The position numbers and the translations under genes were made by a program. Shown here piece by piece: positions 8,876 to 18,980 of a stretch of DNA of 64,000 nucleotides. Numbering within the stretch: the first letter of the stretch is position 1; each line of letters starts with the position of its first letter. Under the pieces are notes generated by a model. That model saw only the letters and a program-made list of their open reading frames with translations. It was not told the DNA's origin and did not search any database. The stretch is from Sweltsa coloradensis (Eukaryota; Arthropoda; Insecta; Plecoptera; Chloroperlidae), in assembly GCA_024449915.1 (NCBI GenBank), contig JAMZAV010000109.1:1-64000 (forward strand). Reading direction: 5' to 3'.

Positions 8876-9306
8876 CCGTCTGGGCCCGGGATAGAATTAA
8901 AGGTGAGCTCTGACAGTTGCCGTCGGGGACCCCTTCCCATCTTCTTGTCCAAATATGATGCTTTCCGCACGCAATTTGATCTCTCTTAATCATACAAAGA
9001 ACTTCTATCATATGATTAAAGCGAGAAACGTGATAAATTTTTACTTCAAAGTAATTTATTTACCAAATTTAATTAACATCATACACATTTCTTTAATTTA
9101 TTTATTTCCATTCATATAAATAACTTTTGTTTTGCTATTACTATCATCACCATCATTTTCTTTTCTTATAGACACTTGTAAAACAATAGAGGCCTAATAA
9201 TCAAACACACCATTAACTCATCTAATCAACTTTCAATATAACAGGCGGAGCAATTTGAGCTAACCGGTTGAAGCGCCCTAGTTTCTCACGTCGTCGTCGT
9301 TTTTTT
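8876..9306 (+). mobile_element. H 5' end fused to L C-terminus and 3' end
   Basis: CCGTCTGGGCCCGGGATAG and the start of the long stem run directly, near 8945, into the L sequence for TKYDA...QFDLS. They continue through the L 3' UTR to the hairpin and CGTCGTCGTCG tail. This is a compact H-to-L chimera on one strand. It is strong evidence that H can serve as the 5' part of L-derived elements. Confidence 0.75.
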
Positions 9307-9589
9307 GGGAACAATGATTTAAGTCGGGATCGTTAGTAGCCGGTACATATTAACAGCTACCCAATTATCATATATAAGCGTGTTGTAGAGTGTAGCATAT
9401 AAGGAACCATCATCGAATGAAATTATTTGTAAACTGTTAGATTAGGAATTATGTTTTTGAGATGAAAGTGATTAAGATAAACATTATTTTAGCCAGGTTG
9501 AATAAGTTAATACCAGATTCTAAATTAATCCCACAATTCTAACCAATTGGACGTTCTAAGTGTTGATGGTAAAACGCAAAGTTCTCTTT

Positions 9590-9790
9590 ACTTTTCGAAT
9601 GATTTTTCATACATAACTTTTATTTTGCTATTACTTTCTTCATCTCAATTTATTTAGTTATTATACACTTAGAAAACAATCTAATCATCAAACATAACCT
9701 GCATCAACTCTTCTAATTTACTTTCATTCACAGGCGGCGCAATATGACCTAACGGTTGAAGCGCCCTTGTTTCTCACGTCGTCGTTGCAA
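9590..9790 (+). mobile_element. Family L 3' UTR and end
   Basis: TATACACTTAGAAAACAATC, then CACAGGCGGCGCAATATG, a terminal hairpin with one base of AACCGGTT missing, and CACGTCGTCGT. Confidence 0.8.
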
Positions 9791-10145
9791 ATTTTTTTAA
9801 AACGGTTTATTGTGCACAAAGATAAATATTCATTGCATGTTTTTGTTGAAAAATATATACATTAAAAAAATGTGGAATAGGAGAGTAAATGAAGACAGCA
9901 CGGTTACTAAGAATGATATGATTTAACGATGTGACAAGCTTAAAGGCGTTTAAATGCAAATAAAACTTCCTAAGTTATTATAAATAACAAGAATATTGCT
10001 GATTTTCTACTGTAAATCTGAGAATTATTAAGTGCATTTTGACATTAAGTGCATATTATCGCACTATAAGAGTGGGAACTGACAAAATATGAATCCATGC
10101 TATCGAAGCTGGCACGGAGACGAGTTTATGCGCTCACCATTCTCA
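9791..10145. other. No identified feature
   Basis: AT-rich spacer with no recognised repeat or gene. Confidence 0.5.
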
Positions 10146-10149
10146 GCTT

Positions 10150-10337
10150 TCACATTAATAATTTACCTTTTGCTATTATTACTTACTATTATCTCAATCA
10201 TTTCATTTTCTTGTTTAAACTAAGAAACCAAAATAATCATCGAACACCATATACTCATTTAATTATAACTTGCAATATCTCAGGCAGCGCATTATGAACT
10301 AACCGGTGAAGGGCCAAAGATTCTCACGTCGTCGTTA
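10150..10337 (+). mobile_element. Family L 3' end, decayed
   Basis: ATCTCAGGCAGCGCATTATG, AACTAACCGGTGAAGGGCC and TTCTCACGTCGTCG. The hairpin is disrupted on its 3' side. Confidence 0.7.
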
Positions 10338-10344
10338 ATGCTAA

Positions 10345-10640
10345 GACTATCACTGTTGGTAAATAAATACATTTTTGAAGGATGCCCTCTGTAGGGTATA
10401 CACACCAGATTTAACCAGTGTGACCCTCTTCAGGTGACTAACTAGGTATATTGCGGATAGGACAATTGTGAAGGGATGTCCGAGGGCTATTTAAGAGGAC
10501 TCAATCCCTTGCATTCGCATTAACGACTGAGGAAAACCTCGGAAAAACCTTCAGTCAGGATTGCCGGTCTCGACGGGATTTGAATCCGGGACCACCCGAA
10601 TCAGAGTCAAGCGCTTAGCGCTCGACCCAACACTGACGGT
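10345..10640 (-). mobile_element. tRNA-derived SINE (Gln-like head)
   Basis: On the - strand a tRNA-like head runs from about 10637 to 10575. It has an A-box-like region, CTTGACTCTGATTCGGG resembling a Gln(CUG) anticodon arm, and a B box GGATTCAAATCCC. The body follows to about 10345. A second, partial head of the same family lies at 15003-15056. The tail and target duplication were not resolved. Confidence 0.6.
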
Positions 10641-11310
10641 ACTGTTGGTAGAATTTGGATAAGTGTATAATGTTAGTGAAATAGGTAATAAAAAGTAACA
10701 ACCACAATGGTATTATGGTTGTAATTGGATGAAATGAAGGTTGATCCAATATTGCAGCCACTGATACCTACAAACGGCAGTACTTTGTATCTTAATATTA
10801 TTTTAACATTTCGAAATATTTCTTTCCTGTTTGAACAAAATACATGCAAAAATGTGTATACATACTTTCTGATAACGTTTTGTGGATGTATAAAAAAGAG
10901 CGCAGGATGCCTTAAAACTGTCTTAAGTGCCATGTTTACCTTTCGGAATAGCATAAGGATGTAGATTGTAGTGTTAGGAAGTTGAAAGATTGTAATTCTT
11001 GGACGGAGTTAATGTCGAAGCGATTGAACACTGTTCAATAATTGTAGTTACACCTTAAGGTGGGCCACCTCAAGCACTTAAGCGTCTCACTTTCTAGCAC
11101 CATCGCAACTCACAAGGCATATGCTGAGGACAAGAGAGCTAGTTGAACCATACAATCAATTGACTGTTGACTGTTTTTCACGAGCTTTTAGAAACACCTT
11201 TAATCTTATACGATTGTGCAATATTATTTTATAGAACAAATGCATAAACAGCTTTACGGCATTTTGGTGGTCTTTTATCATATTTTGTACCATGGTAAAA
11301 AACAATCAAA
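10641..11310. other. No identified feature
   Basis: Overlapping short frames on both strands (10673-10964) lack any protein-family signal and codon bias. I read them as chance ORFs. Confidence 0.5.
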
Positions 11311-11315
11311 AATCC

Positions 11316-11682
11316 CCGTCTGGGCCCGAGGTAAAATTGGCCCAGAGCAGGGCTCTGCTAATCGTACAAGGCGATTCAAGAGAAAAAGTCCACCTCGCAA
11401 ACATCAGCTAGTAAGAGGGGAGTATATTACTCCCAGAAATTTCAGACGAGCTCTGGCAATCGTCGTCGGGGACACTTCCCGTTTCCTTTGACGACGTAGT
11501 CGACAAAGATGACAATGAGACAATGAACCGGTGACAAAAACGATGACGCGCGCGACGTGAGAACCCTCCCCTTTCCTCCCACTACCCGTGGCTGGTTCTG
11601 ACCAGCATGGGCCCCTCCTCCCCCTATCCCCTTAGGCTAGAGTGGTGCATTATGACCTAACGGTGGACGCACCCTTAAGCTT
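11316..11682 (+). mobile_element. Family H element, near complete
   Basis: It begins TCTGGGCCCGAGGTAAAATT and keeps hairpins 1 and 3. It has GGGGAGTATATTACTCCC, a long stem with changes on its 3' side, GCTGGTTCTGACCAGC and GTGGTGCATTATGACCTAAC. The tail is cut short (CCTTAAGC) and leads into AT-rich DNA. Confidence 0.75.
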
Positions 11683-11734
11683 AATTTACATCACATAACA
11701 TCATCATGCGCTTAAATAATCTACTTGATTGATA

Positions 11735-11800
11735 TTTTTATTTATTTATTTATTTATTATTTATTAAACGTTTATCATATTCAGTTATAAAAATTGATTT
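11735..11800 (-). mobile_element. SINE-type 3' tail
   Basis: (TTTA)n precedes AACGTTTATCATATTCAGTT and ATAAAAATTGATTTC. It is the same tail family, in the same orientation, as 7540-7615. Confidence 0.4.
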
Positions 11801-12059
11801 CATGATGATCAGTTCTTCACTGAGATGGAAGACTACAAACACTAGTTCGAATTAATTAATTTTATTCAAAAACATAAATAACTTATATTTTTTGATCGAA
11901 GTATTGTTTTAGGCTAAAGTTTCGCAATATGACCTTGAAGCGAACTTTGTCAAAAAAAAATAAAAAAAATAAAAAAAACTTAACAACAAATAAAATAATA
12001 CTACTTCTGTGTTTAATAATTATATGTTTACTTTTTTCATACTAAAAAACATTTAATTA

Positions 12060-12185
12060 TTTTGCCCCTTTCCTCCCGCTACCCGTGGCTGGTTCTGACC
12101 AGAATGGGTACCTCTTCTTCATATCTCATAGGTTAGAGTGGCGCATAATGACCCAACGGTTAACGCGCCTTTAATTCAAGGAAAC
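12060..12185 (+). mobile_element. H 3' fragment
   Basis: ACCCGTGGCTGGTTCTGACC, then GTGGCGCATAATGACCC and TAACGCGCC. In this subtype the 3' motif forms a fully Watson-Crick GGCGC/GCGCC stem, as in family L. Confidence 0.7.
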
Positions 12186-12194
12186 ATAAAATAA

Positions 12195-12764
12195 CTAGGA
12201 AAACGCTCAAATCCCACCGCGTTGATGGATGAGCTTTTTTGTAAGTTTTTAGTTTGCGTAAAACCACTTTTCCTTTGCAAGTGCTTTTTGAATGCATTTT
12301 AGGTAATTGTTGTCAAGTTTCTATTGTTACTTGTTAATTGTTATTATAAACCTCAAAAAACTCATGTTAAAACCTTTATTTCTATGGATTCTGGCTTACT
12401 TTTTCAACTTTTTCTTTCAAATGGTACTACATCACCATAACCTTAATGTCCATGTGAAATGTGAACGTTGTAGCCCCACCCGTTTGGTCAGAATCGGCCC
12501 AAATGTCACGAAAATATCGCACTAAAAATCGAAAAAAATCGTAAAAGTACGATATTCATGAGAAATATTTCTTCGATTGTACCCAAAAACGTAGCAAGTC
12601 TAGGTTCAGAGAAAACGAAGGTCCCCTCCAATTTTGATCAAGATCGCATATGCCGTTTGCCCGGAATCGTGCGAACAAACAGACAGAAAAAGAAAAAAAA
12701 AAGAACACCCGAGCTAAATTTTTTGGGGGGTCAGTGAAATTGAAGTCTTCGCTTCGCTCATCCT
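12195..12764 (-). mobile_element. Helentron-like element, copy 2
   Basis: On the - strand it starts GGATGAGCGAAGCGAAG at the right end. It contains TCTGTCTGTTTGT and long runs of ATTTTTCGATTT-type sequence. It ends with inverted GCTCATCC, the hairpin AACGC...GCGTT and TTCCTAG at the left end. The ends match 33221-33979 closely. No transposase or helicase ORF is visible. Confidence 0.7.
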
Positions 12765-12769
12765 ATAAA

Positions 12770-13315
12770 GACATTCTGGAATAAGGTAGTGGGAAACCAT
12801 GCGCTATCTTTTCCCAAGCGGAGAATACACTATATGTCGCACTCACCGGGTGATTATGAACCCTTGTTAGTATCACACAGCTGTTTTTGGCTGGTATAAG
12901 CGTATATGGATTGGCATATTGCAAGGCGCGCTATTCCCGTTTCGATGTTCTAATTGGCTAATACGTTCCAGTTCCGTTATTTCGAGCTTACAGCGTTTTC
13001 TGCAACATTCCATATTATTTTCTCCCCTACAACGTTGTAAAGTAACTTTCGTCAGCATAAAACCACTCGAAGCTGACGAGCAAGTGCTAACACATGCGAT
13101 TCTGCTGCCTAACGAACCGTCCGCTCTAAACTCTGAACGAGACTCGTTCGTCATATAGTTCCACATCTTTGACATGATGATTATTCCGAGCGAAATTTTT
13201 CTTGAAGGTTAGGTTATATATGTCGTAATTTGTTTGTGTGTTCTTTTTCATATTATCATCATTAGTAATTAGTATTCATATCGTTATTATAATTTTGTTT
13301 TGTTTTAGAATTTAC
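12770..13315. other. No identified feature
   Basis: Open frames of 79-100 codons on both strands around 12873-13175 overlap each other and show no family motif that I can defend. Confidence 0.4.
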
Positions 13316-13705
13316 CACGAACGATGACGAAGACAATGACGACTGCAACGTGAGAACTCCCCTTTCCTCCCCTTAGCCGTAGCTGGTTATGACCAGCATG
13401 GGCCCATCCCCCCCCCCAGGTTAGAGTGGTGCATTATGACCTAACGGTTGACGCGTCCTTAATCCAAATAAACCATGCATCCTTACTCTACTCGTGGCTG
13501 GTAATGACCATGAGACTTTCCTCCCCATATCCCCTGAGCTAGAGTGTCGCATTATGACTTATCGGTTGACGCACCCTTATCCAAATAATCTGAACAATAT
13601 ATCACACATACAACAAACTCCATTTATTAACTAACATGTTAATGTAAGGCGGAGCAATATTACCTATCAAGTTGAAGCGCCCTAGTTTCTTGCGCCGTCG
13701 TCAGA
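13316..13705 (+). mobile_element. Two H 3' fragments followed by L 3' end
   Basis: The first (13316-13480) has a GCTGGT-TATG-ACCAGC hairpin: the loop is changed but the stem kept. The second runs 13485-13580. A decayed L end follows (AAGTTGAAGCGCCCTAG, TTTCTTGCGCCGTCGTC). Confidence 0.75.
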
Positions 13706-14240
13706 AATACACGCAATGCTTCTCTATTCAAAACTTCACTGTTATTACTCTAAAATATACAATAAAACAAAAAAGTATATGTTATACGTGTGCCATTGAT
13801 AGACCTACTTTCTACATCGTTACGTTATTTGTTAAGTAATGCGATTGGACGGAAAATACTGCAATCAAACTATATTTTTTTACGATAATGGATTTTGTAT
13901 TTTCATCATTACCACATTTGGTCATTTTATTACACTCATAAAATGGGTTGGTATTTTTTTCTTTTTTTAATGTAGCTTGGAATAGGAATACCAAATCAAT
14001 ATACCTCGCCGCTGCTCATTATGTCTTTCCATTGTCAAGCCGAATACCATTGTCCTGCGGTTTTTGTCAAATAGGTAGCTAATGATTTCATGTGTTTGGA
14101 CTTTGTACAAAACGGTTACCAGAAATGAATTTATCATGTACGTTTATTAAACACAAAAATCATTTTGGTTGGCAAAAAATTGTTGGTCATTGAGATCAGC
14201 ATGCACGTTATACATTAGCTGTTATAGGTTACCTTCTATT
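13706..14240. other. No identified feature
   Basis: AT-rich DNA without recognised gene or repeat. Confidence 0.5.
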
Positions 14241-14244
14241 TCTC

Positions 14245-14990
14245 TTATTCGACGATGACAATGACACAACGAACGATGACAAAGACGATGACGACCGCGA
14301 CGTGAGAAACCCCCCTTCCTCCCCTTACCCGTGGCTGGTTCTGACCAGCATGGGCATCTCCTCCCCCCCCCTTAGGCTAGAGTGGTGCATTATGACCTAA
14401 CGGTTGACGCGTCCTTAATCCAAATAAACCAAAAACCAAATCCTAAAGCATGACTCAGCTAATCGTAAAAGGCGAGGAAAAAGTTCCTCCTCTAACCTCA
14501 CCCCTTTCCCAATTGATGACCTCCCTGACGACCATGACGACCAGATAACACAAACGATGGTATGGACGATGACGATCTCGACGTAAGAATCCCCCTTTCC
14601 TCCCCCTAACCATGGCTGTCACCCGTCTGGGCCCGGGGAAGAATTGGCCCAGAGCATGGCTTGCATCGTACAAGGCGATTCAAGAGAAAAAGTCCACCTC
14701 GCAAACATCAGCTAGTAAGAGCGGAGTATCTTACTCCCCGAAACTAGAGGCGAGCTCTGGCAATCGTCGTTGGGGACCTTGCCCCCCTCCCTTGACGCCC
14801 CCTCGACTACAATGACTCAACGAACGATGACAAAGACAATGACGACCGGGACGTGAGAACTCCCTTTCCTCCCCCTACCCATGACTGGTTCTGACCAGCA
14901 TGGGCGTCACCTCCCCATATCCCCTAGGCTAGAGTGGTGCATTGTGACCTAACGGTTGACGCGTCCTCAATTCAAATAAACCAAAAATCC
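14245..14990 (+). mobile_element. H fragments in tandem
   Basis: Three pieces are present: 14245-14435 (from GATGACAATGACACAACG to the tail), 14455-14610 (rearranged) and 14622-14990 (near complete, starting CCGTCTGGGCCCGGGG). Deletions shorten hairpin 2 in the last piece (GAGCATGGCTTGCATCG). Confidence 0.75.
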
Positions 14991-15002
14991 AAAAACCGAA
15001 CC

Positions 15003-15056
15003 CGCGACCTCCCGAATCAGAGTCAAACACTTAGCGCTCGAGCCAACACTGTCAAT
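15003..15056 (-). mobile_element. Partial Gln-like SINE head
   Basis: CCCGAATCAGAGTCAAACAC and TTAGCGCTCGAGCCAACACT match the head at 10590-10637. Only the tRNA part remains, abutting an H tail. Confidence 0.5.
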
Positions 15057-15187
15057 AGTATAGTATGCGTAGTGAAAGCCAATCTCAAAAGAGGAAACAG
15101 GAAAATTTAGTTGATGAACAAACAGATTCACGTGTCTCGATTTGGTTAATCGGGAAACACTCCCGTAGGTTTAATTGATATTTTTTG

Positions 15188-15373
15188 CTACAATTCAGAA
15201 ATTAAAAAAGTCCGCCCCAACCATTCAGATGTATAATGCAACTACAATTCAGAGCTTAAAATGTACCCGTCCTGATGGTCTAGTCACTAGTGGTTAAGAC
15301 GCCTGTCTGGAATGCGGGAGATCCGTGGTTCGATTCCCGGTTGGGGCGGACTTTTTTAATTTCTGAATTGTAG
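15188..15373. repeat. 35-bp perfect inverted repeat around a tRNA-like sequence
   Basis: 15188-15222 and 15339-15373 are exact reverse complements over 35 bases. The right arm includes the 3' part of a tRNA-like unit at about 15268-15350. That unit has a D-arm-like GTCTAGTGGTTAAGAC-type region (with a CACTA duplication), the anticodon arm CCTGT-CTGGAAT-GCGGG and a B box GGTTCGATTCCC. A third, diverged copy of the arm lies at 15242-15262. This could be two SINE ends inserted head to head or a foldback element. The T arm has mismatches, so a functional tRNA is unlikely. Confidence 0.75.
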
Positions 15374-15970
15374 TAAATAATAGATTCATGTGTCATTAGT
15401 TTAACAAAAATTTTATTTTCTGTTCGTCATGCCAGTCCATCCATGGTCAAGCTATCAGTAATCATTGCATTTTTAATAAATTTCATGGAGTTACTGAAAA
15501 GTACTAATTCAGTTTCTTTATAAAGTAACTGTTACTGTTATTAAATTACTATTACTCTAAAGTAACTTTTACAACACTGTTATAATCAGACGTTGAGAAG
15601 ATTCGGTTGATCGTTTTTTGCATATTAGGATGCACAAGTAGATCGAGGGATCTTTAAATGTATGCGCCTAGACAGCTAAGCTACAAATGAAGGATACAAA
15701 CGAGAAGAATGTGTTTGTATTTTAATATCTGGATGATATATGCATACACATTTCAACAAGACATATCACAAGTTTTAAATAAACAATCATGCGAGTTTCT
15801 ATGGTATAAATAATATGAACTATAATCATACTTTCGTCTCGAACGTCTTGACTTACGATGGGAGTATAATATCACCACATTCTTCCACCCTTCTAACGAC
15901 GCTCTTGTCATGGCTTGTCACATTACTTACTTCAACATTTCTTAAATAAATAAAATAATAAATACATTCT
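15374..15970. other. No identified feature
   Basis: AT-rich spacer with no recognised gene or repeat. Confidence 0.5.
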
Positions 15971-15974
15971 TATT

Positions 15975-16190
15975 TTTATAGTACCATCTCAGTCACAACT
16001 GACTTACAGTACGGGGGACATTACATTTATAGCCGACCAAGCCAACACTATAGGCACCGACACCATAGACGAGCGAACAAAGACCAACTAGAGACCGGCT
16101 GTTTAAAATAGTAAACACTGATCAATCAAGCTGGACACGATTATACCCGTGGACAACTCCAGAATCAACCAGGCTAATACCAAACATCCG
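15975..16190 (-). mobile_element. Decayed Gly-like SINE body
   Basis: The words GGGGGACA, CGACCAAGCCAAC, CGAGCGAACAAAGACC and CCAGAATCAACCAGGC follow the order of the better SINE copies at 24676-25107 and 31077-31481, with many substitutions. Confidence 0.5.
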
Positions 16191-16196
16191 TAGAAT

Positions 16197-16390
16197 TTAT
16201 TACGATTGTTAGATTTGTGACAGGCATCTTGGGATGTGATGCAAAATAACAAATTACATATTGTGATGCCCACACTGACTAATAAAATTCGTCCTTCAGC
16301 GTCTCGACTCTCACGTAGAGAAGAAGTGGTAGTGTCAAGAATTCGAATAGCCCACTCACGACTAGCTCAGGATATCTCTTAACCAGACAC
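16197..16390 (+). pseudogene. Family L C-terminal fragment
   Basis: It encodes the RLLDL...SWDVMQNNKLH, TNKIRPSASRLSRREEVVVS and RIRIAHSRL part in broken frames. It stops at ATCTCTTAACCAGACA, where a fresh H 5' end begins. Confidence 0.8.
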
Positions 16391-16392
16391 CC

Positions 16393-16893
16393 GTCTGGGC
16401 CAGGGGTAGAATTGGCCCAGAGCATGGCTCTGCTAATCGTACAAGGCGATTCAAGAGAAAAAGTCCACCTCGCAATCATCAGCTAGTATGAAGGGTAGTA
16501 TTTTATTCCCCGAAAATAGAGGCGAGCTCTGGCAATCGTCGTCGGGGACTTTGCTCCCTTCCTTTGACGACCCCTCGACGATGATGAAGACAATGACGAC
16601 CGCGACGTGAGAACCCCCATTCCTCCCCTTACCCGTGGCTGGTTCTGACCAGCATGAGCCCCCCCCCCCCCCCCCCCCAGGTGAGAGTGGTGCATTCTGA
16701 CCAAACGGTTGACGCGTCCTTAATCCAAATAAACAAAAAAAAATCTTTATAATTTTATTTTGTGATCTATACACTTGGAAAACAATCTAATCATTAAAAA
16801 CACCATAAACTCATCTCATCAACTTCCATTATCACAGGCGGCACAATAAGACCAAACCGGTTGAAGCGCCCTAGTTTCTCACGTCGTCGTCGG
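16393..16893 (+). mobile_element. H element plus L 3' end
   Basis: A near-complete H copy with a long C run after its GCTGGT hairpin leads into an L 3' UTR and end (CGGTTGAAGCGCCC, TTTCTCACGTCGTCGTCGG). The whole block and the next entry are repeated at 25434-26104. Confidence 0.8.
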
Positions 16894-17039
16894 TATACTT
16901 CCACAACGTTGACGACCACGACGTGGGAACACTGCGTTACACCCCTACACCCGTGGCTGGTTCTCACCAGCATGGGAGTTTCCTCTCCATATCCCCTTAG
17001 GCTAGAGTGGCGTATTATAACCTTACGATTGACGCGCTC
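16894..17039 (+). mobile_element. H fragment joined at the CGT tail
   Basis: The L tail CGTCGTCGTCGG runs into H sequence (AACGTTGACGACCACGACG). It contains GCTGGT-TCTC-ACCAGC and GTGGCGTATTATAACC. It ends at CTCTTAA, where the next MITE is inserted. The copy at 25955-26104 lacks that MITE. Confidence 0.75.
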
Positions 17040-17043
17040 TTAA

Positions 17044-17407
17044 GCTGCCTTCACTACCTACACGTCGGCGAGCGCCGAGTGCTCGGTGCCGAGGCGGGCG
17101 CTCGATGAACTATTTACCCCCTCTCCAGAAATAGTCATAATATGAATGAGAGTTGCAACGATTGATACACTATTTTCAGCTTTAAACTGTATGGTAAATT
17201 ATGTTTTCGATTTTTGAGACTCAAATATGTTAATAAATAATTCAAACACGCTTAATATCGTTAACTTCCGGTCGAGCGCCGGCCCAAAAGTTGAACTGAA
17301 CCAACTTCAGCGCTCCTCGGCGCTACGAAGCGCCGCTCCATCGTGATTGGTCGAAACAGCCGTTTCCGGCAGCGAGCGCTCGCCGACGTCCAGGTAGTGA
17401 ATGCAGC
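17044..17407. mobile_element. MITE with TTAA target duplication
   Basis: TTAA flanks both ends (17040-17043 and 17408-17411). The terminal inverted repeats are about 36 bp with a few mismatches (GCTGCCTTCACTACCT against the complement of AGGTAGTGAATGCAGC). The interior is GC-rich and palindromic (GGCGAGCGCC). TTAA duplications are typical of piggyBac-type elements, but the ends are not the usual CCC, so the superfamily is uncertain. No ORF is present. Confidence 0.75.
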
Positions 17408-17411
17408 TTAA

Positions 17412-18975
17412 AGGTGGGAAATCCAGCCATGTAGAAACCAAATTTCTTCACTCGAGCGCTGCGGACTGTGACATTTACGTGAGGCTGCGATCTAGGTTCT
17501 AAAGAAGAAACTAAATATAGTTCACGACTTCTGTGAAAGATAGCGTTGTTTTGCGCATGCGCTCTCCATTCATTTGTCGGCGGGTGATTCGAATACCATG
17601 ATTCTATTGGCTGTTCTGAAGAATCAGTTTGAAGTTTCCCCCCCCCCCTAACCACTCCGTCAACTGGAGCACACAATCAACTTGGTCGCCCGACCGGCCC
17701 CACCAACCTTTCTATAATCCTCAGGTATGATACCTCAGGTGCTCCCATTGTGCAAAAGATAAATACCATCTCAAAACTAAAAGCGGGGTTGATAAGTTTT
17801 TTCTCAATTTTAACAAATTCATTGTCTTATTTAAATTTTTCTAAGCATTTTCATTTTTTTTGCGAAGTGTTTACGTTAATTTTAATGGAAATATTCGAAT
17901 TAAATCATATCAAATAGTTATGTTATTTGTTCTTCAATACCTCTTAAAATTGAGGTACAAGTTCGATTCAAAAACATTTTGGCCTAGTTATGACTTGATA
18001 AATAACATCCACTATATATAATCCCCAAATGTTGAAAATTACGCGATTTAACTATCACTTATAAGAGTTTCCATATATGTATTGTCATTTTCATCTTGGA
18101 ATGTAAATTGAAAACCTCAGTGAGGGTCCTAAAATCTCTCTATTGTATTCGCTATAGGCAACTCAACCTTTTCAAGACAAATTCCTTTTGAAGGACGTTA
18201 CACTGGACTCTGGAGCATTTGCGGTCTGTATAAATTATGGTATTGCGCAAAAACTTAAACAATATAACTATAGTATTTCAATCTTATCAATTAAATGATA
18301 AGTCGAGTCAAAATTGGACTACAGTACTACACACATTGTCTAGCTTGCATTTTTCCGATTATTTTAGTTTTTTGTGTGGCGATTGTAGCTTTAGTTTCAA
18401 ATAAATGTGTTTATATACTATTCATGAATTTCAAAATCGTAATTCATTATTAACTTGATAAAATTATTGTACCGTTTTTCTATACGAATTATTAAGTCAC
18501 TCTTAAAATTTGTATAAGCCACTGCAGAAGCCATTGGTTGATTTCAGATTGGTGTTGCTATACTTGTTACCCATGATCCTGCGATCCTCGTTCGAATCCA
18601 GGATGTTCCTGCATATTCTTGTTGTAACTGTTATCCATGAATATAAACTAAAAAGGCATACAATAATTATATTTGTCCCCTTGTAAATAAGTTGTCGGTT
18701 GCATTGATGTTGAGTTGCAAGTCAATGAAAGACGGCGGTGCCGCGGTGCCGAGTCCTCATTGGTGTAAAAAAAGACTTTGGATGAAAGCTTATGTTGCAA
18801 TAATAACTTTACGTTGACGCTAGTTCGATCCTCTGCCCGTGTGAATTAGCTCTGCATCTGGCACCGCGCGGGCTATCGACTCTCATACGCTGCCGCCCAC
18901 TTCGATTGTACTTGTTTATTGTTTGGGGGAGGGGTGTTGTCACCAACCCGCTTTGCCTTATTTCTAATGTGCGTA
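17412..18975. other. Mostly unassigned; one NRF-1/Ewg-type palindrome
   Basis: TGCGCATGCGC at 17552-17562 is an exact NRF-1-type site, in a CpG-richer stretch (17440-17600) that could be a promoter; no gene start was found beside it. A B-box-like CGTTCGAATCC near 18590 may be an old tRNA-derived fragment. The rest is AT-rich DNA. Confidence 0.35.
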
Positions 18976-18980
18976 ATTAC

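Noticed and set aside
12873..13175. 100-codon - strand frame as a transposase fragment
   Set aside because: A faint resemblance to a DDE-type ADESYF word appears in only one frame, surrounded by stops. No second motif supports it.
15268..15350. Functional tRNA-Ser(GGA) gene
   Set aside because: There is an extra CACTA in the D region, two mismatches in the T stem, and no long variable arm as tRNA-Ser requires. It looks SINE-like.
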